From an uncultured Collinsella sp. (GTDB lineage Bacteria > Actinomycetota > Coriobacteriia > Coriobacteriales > Coriobacteriaceae), in the NCBI GenBank assembly GCA_902492545.1, contig CABULX010000120.1, positions 1-6,319 on the forward strand: a DNA stretch of 6,319 nt, read 5' to 3'. The translations under genes were made by a program, and so were the position numbers. Every line of letters starts with the position of its first letter. Within the stretch, counting starts at the first letter, position 1. The notes beneath the pieces were generated by a model. The model was not told the DNA's origin. It worked only from the letters and a program-made list of their open reading frames with translations, and did not search any database. Shown here piece by piece: positions 5,600 to 6,319 of this stretch.

Positions 5600-5855
5600 G
5601 TCTGCTGATGACATCACGGCGCCGCATGCTGTTGGGGTACTGATTGCGCTGGCGGCGGATGTCTCTGTGTACTGTGCGACTTATGCCTCCGTTCATCGCT
5701 TGTGGCCGTTGCGCGGCCGTTCCCCAACGGGTTCCTTACTTATAGATATGCCCCAGCTTGTGCTGCTCGGGAGTCTCGAAAGGTGGGCCATGTGTCCCAT
5801 GTTTGCGTTGACATGGCCTATCGTGTGCCATAGAAATCCGCGATGGCCAGGTGCG
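5600..5855. other. Long leader and divergent intergenic region
   Basis: About 380 bp without a gene separate the second lipoprotein start from the folate gene. It holds the 19-bp shared element (5782-5800) and, on the minus strand, TATAAG (5739-5744) as a possible -10 for the lipoprotein gene; this would give a leader of roughly 150 nt. There is a CCGTTG/CAACGG inverted repeat at about 5705-5730. Open frames across this stretch lack ribosome sites and recognisable protein features, so I call none of them. Confidence 0.45.
5782..5800. repeat. Shared 19-bp imperfect palindrome, copy 2
   Basis: Identical to 4816-4834. It lies 198 bp upstream of the second lipoprotein gene, further than the first copy from its gene. 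Its GGCCATGT (5786-5793) is also matched by an inverted ACATGGCC at 5811-5818, which copy 1 does not have. The same element is therefore about 55 bp upstream of the folate-gene promoter and could act on either side. Confidence 0.6.
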
Positions 5856-5884
5856 CTGACGCTCGCGTACTTATGGGCTAGACT
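5856..5884 (+). promoter_or_regulatory. Candidate promoter of the folate cyclodeaminase-family gene
   Basis: CTGACG (5856-5861) and TAGACT (5879-5884) are separated by exactly 17 bp, each matching the housekeeping consensus at 4 of 6 positions; TANACT-type -10 boxes are common in high-GC Gram-positives. Transcription would start near 5891, giving a leader of about 70 nt that contains the palindrome at 5907-5934. Confidence 0.5.
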
Positions 5885-5906
5885 TAGCACCATTACGTGA
5901 TCGATG

Positions 5907-5934
5907 CGGTCGGCCGACGTCGGCCGCCCGACCG
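5907..5934. promoter_or_regulatory. Large GC palindrome in the folate-gene leader
   Basis: GGCCGACGTCGGCC (5912-5925) is a perfect 14-bp palindrome, and outer arms CGGTCGG (5907-5913) and CCGACCG (5928-5934) are also inverse complements, centred 2 bp away. It lies just after the predicted transcription start and 14 nt before the ribosome site, so it could be an operator or an RNA hairpin that affects translation. There is no T run after it on either strand, so it is not an intrinsic terminator. Confidence 0.55.
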
Positions 5935-5963
5935 ATATATATGACTTGAAGGTGCGTGTGCGT

Positions 5964-6319
5964 ATGAGCCAAGAGATGATGGATAAAACCTGTCGCGGTT
6001 TTGCCGAGGCGCTGGCCGCGCGCGAGCCAGTTCCCGGTGGTGGCAGCGCGAGCGCTTTTGTGGGCGCGCTGGGCGCCTCGCTGTGCGGAATGGTTGCCCG
6101 CTACGGTGCGACCAATCCCGCGCTTGCTGATCGTGCGGATGACCTGACGCGTGCGTTTGCCCAGGCAGACGAGTTGGCGCAGGAACTAGTGGGCCTGGTT
6201 GCCGAGGATGTGCGTGCGTACGGCCAGGTGTCTGCGGCATACGGTATTCCGCGCGAGGACCCGGCTCGACCGGCTGCGATTCAGGACGCGTTGCACGTGG
6301 CGGCCATGCCGCCGTATCG
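5964..6319 (+). CDS. Cyclodeaminase/cyclohydrolase family folate enzyme, 3' end missing
   Basis: The frame is open from ATG 5964 to the right edge (118 complete codons), so about half or more of the usual roughly 200-residue protein is present. It belongs to the formiminotransferase-cyclodeaminase C-terminal family, whose members act on formimino- or methenyl-tetrahydrofolate in one-carbon and histidine metabolism. The signature is the N-terminal helix (FAEALAA) followed by EPVPGGGSASAFVGALGASL (residues 22-41), where the PGGGS loop binds folate, and then an all-helical continuation with Ala-rich helices (DELAQELVGLVAEDVRAYGQV) as expected. It has no signal peptide and is cytoplasmic. GAAGG at 5948-5952 is 11 nt from the ATG; in-frame GTG codons at 5952 and 5958 are alternative starts, the latter with better spacing. 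Cyclodeaminase (EC 4.3.1.4) or methenyl-THF cyclohydrolase cannot be told apart from this fragment. Confidence 0.88.
   Translation, partial: MSQEMMDKTCRGFAEALAAREPVPGGGSASAFVGALGASLCGMVARYGATNPALADRADDLTRAFAQADELAQELVGLVAEDVRAYGQVSAAYGIPREDPARPAAIQDALHVAAMPPY

Noticed and set aside
5585..5617. ATG at 5617 as the start of the second lipoprotein
   Set aside because: It would add a polar stretch before the signal peptide and bury the AAGGAGG site inside the gene.
5445..5900. A 151-residue plus-strand open frame over the lipoprotein signal and leader
   Set aside because: It begins inside the antisense of the lipoprotein linker, lacks a ribosome site, and has no recognisable fold.
5907..5934. 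The leader palindrome as an intrinsic terminator
   Set aside because: No T tract follows on either strand and it precedes a gene with a plausible promoter.
5893..6240. A 115-residue minus-strand frame opposite the folate enzyme
   Set aside because: It is rich in Arg, Pro and His with no motif, and the plus strand encodes a clear family signature.
1..6319. CRISPR array, tRNA, rRNA or insertion sequence
   Set aside because: I saw no regularly spaced direct repeats, no cloverleaf-like sequence and no transposase gene or terminal inverted repeats.

Overview
The window looks like chromosomal DNA of a high-GC Gram-positive bacterium. Coriobacteriia, perhaps Collinsella-like, is my best guess. This rests on GC-rich coding sequence, a sortase-type LADTG cell-wall anchor, lipoproteins with a clear lipobox, and strong AGGAGG-type ribosome binding sites. 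The genus is an inference; no rRNA or marker gene is present to prove it.

Layout, left to right. (1) A type II toxin-antitoxin operon on the minus strand. The hicA toxin (492-662) comes first, then the hicB antitoxin (446 down to the left edge, 3' end missing). An AT-rich stretch with nested inverted repeats upstream (700-738) is a probable autoregulatory operator. (2) A divergent small plus-strand gene (862-1176) for a 104-residue protein that resembles a bacterial PH-like domain. (3) A perfect 11-bp hairpin (1286-1314) between convergent genes. (4) A large minus-strand gene (1349-3844) for an 831-residue secreted, wall-anchored phosphatidylinositol-specific phospholipase C. It has a twin-arginine signal, an N-terminal lectin-like region, the catalytic domain, an Ig-like module, a Gly/Ser/Lys linker, LADTG and a membrane segment. 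(5) Two minus-strand paralogous lipoprotein genes (4150-4743 and 4985-5584). Each is preceded by a copy of the same 19-bp imperfect palindrome, GGTGGGCCATGTGTCCCAT. (6) On the plus strand, a probable promoter, a large GC palindrome in the leader, and the first 118 codons of a cyclodeaminase/cyclohydrolase-family folate enzyme (5964 to the right edge).

The genes do not form one pathway. The middle block (phospholipase and two lipoproteins) is all exported, cell-surface material and is probably relevant to the host or gut environment. Each of its genes seems to be its own transcription unit. The hicAB pair is an accessory module, and the folate enzyme begins an unrelated metabolic unit. The points most worth following are the duplicated lipoprotein pair with its shared upstream element, the architecture of the phospholipase, and the palindrome in the folate-gene leader.
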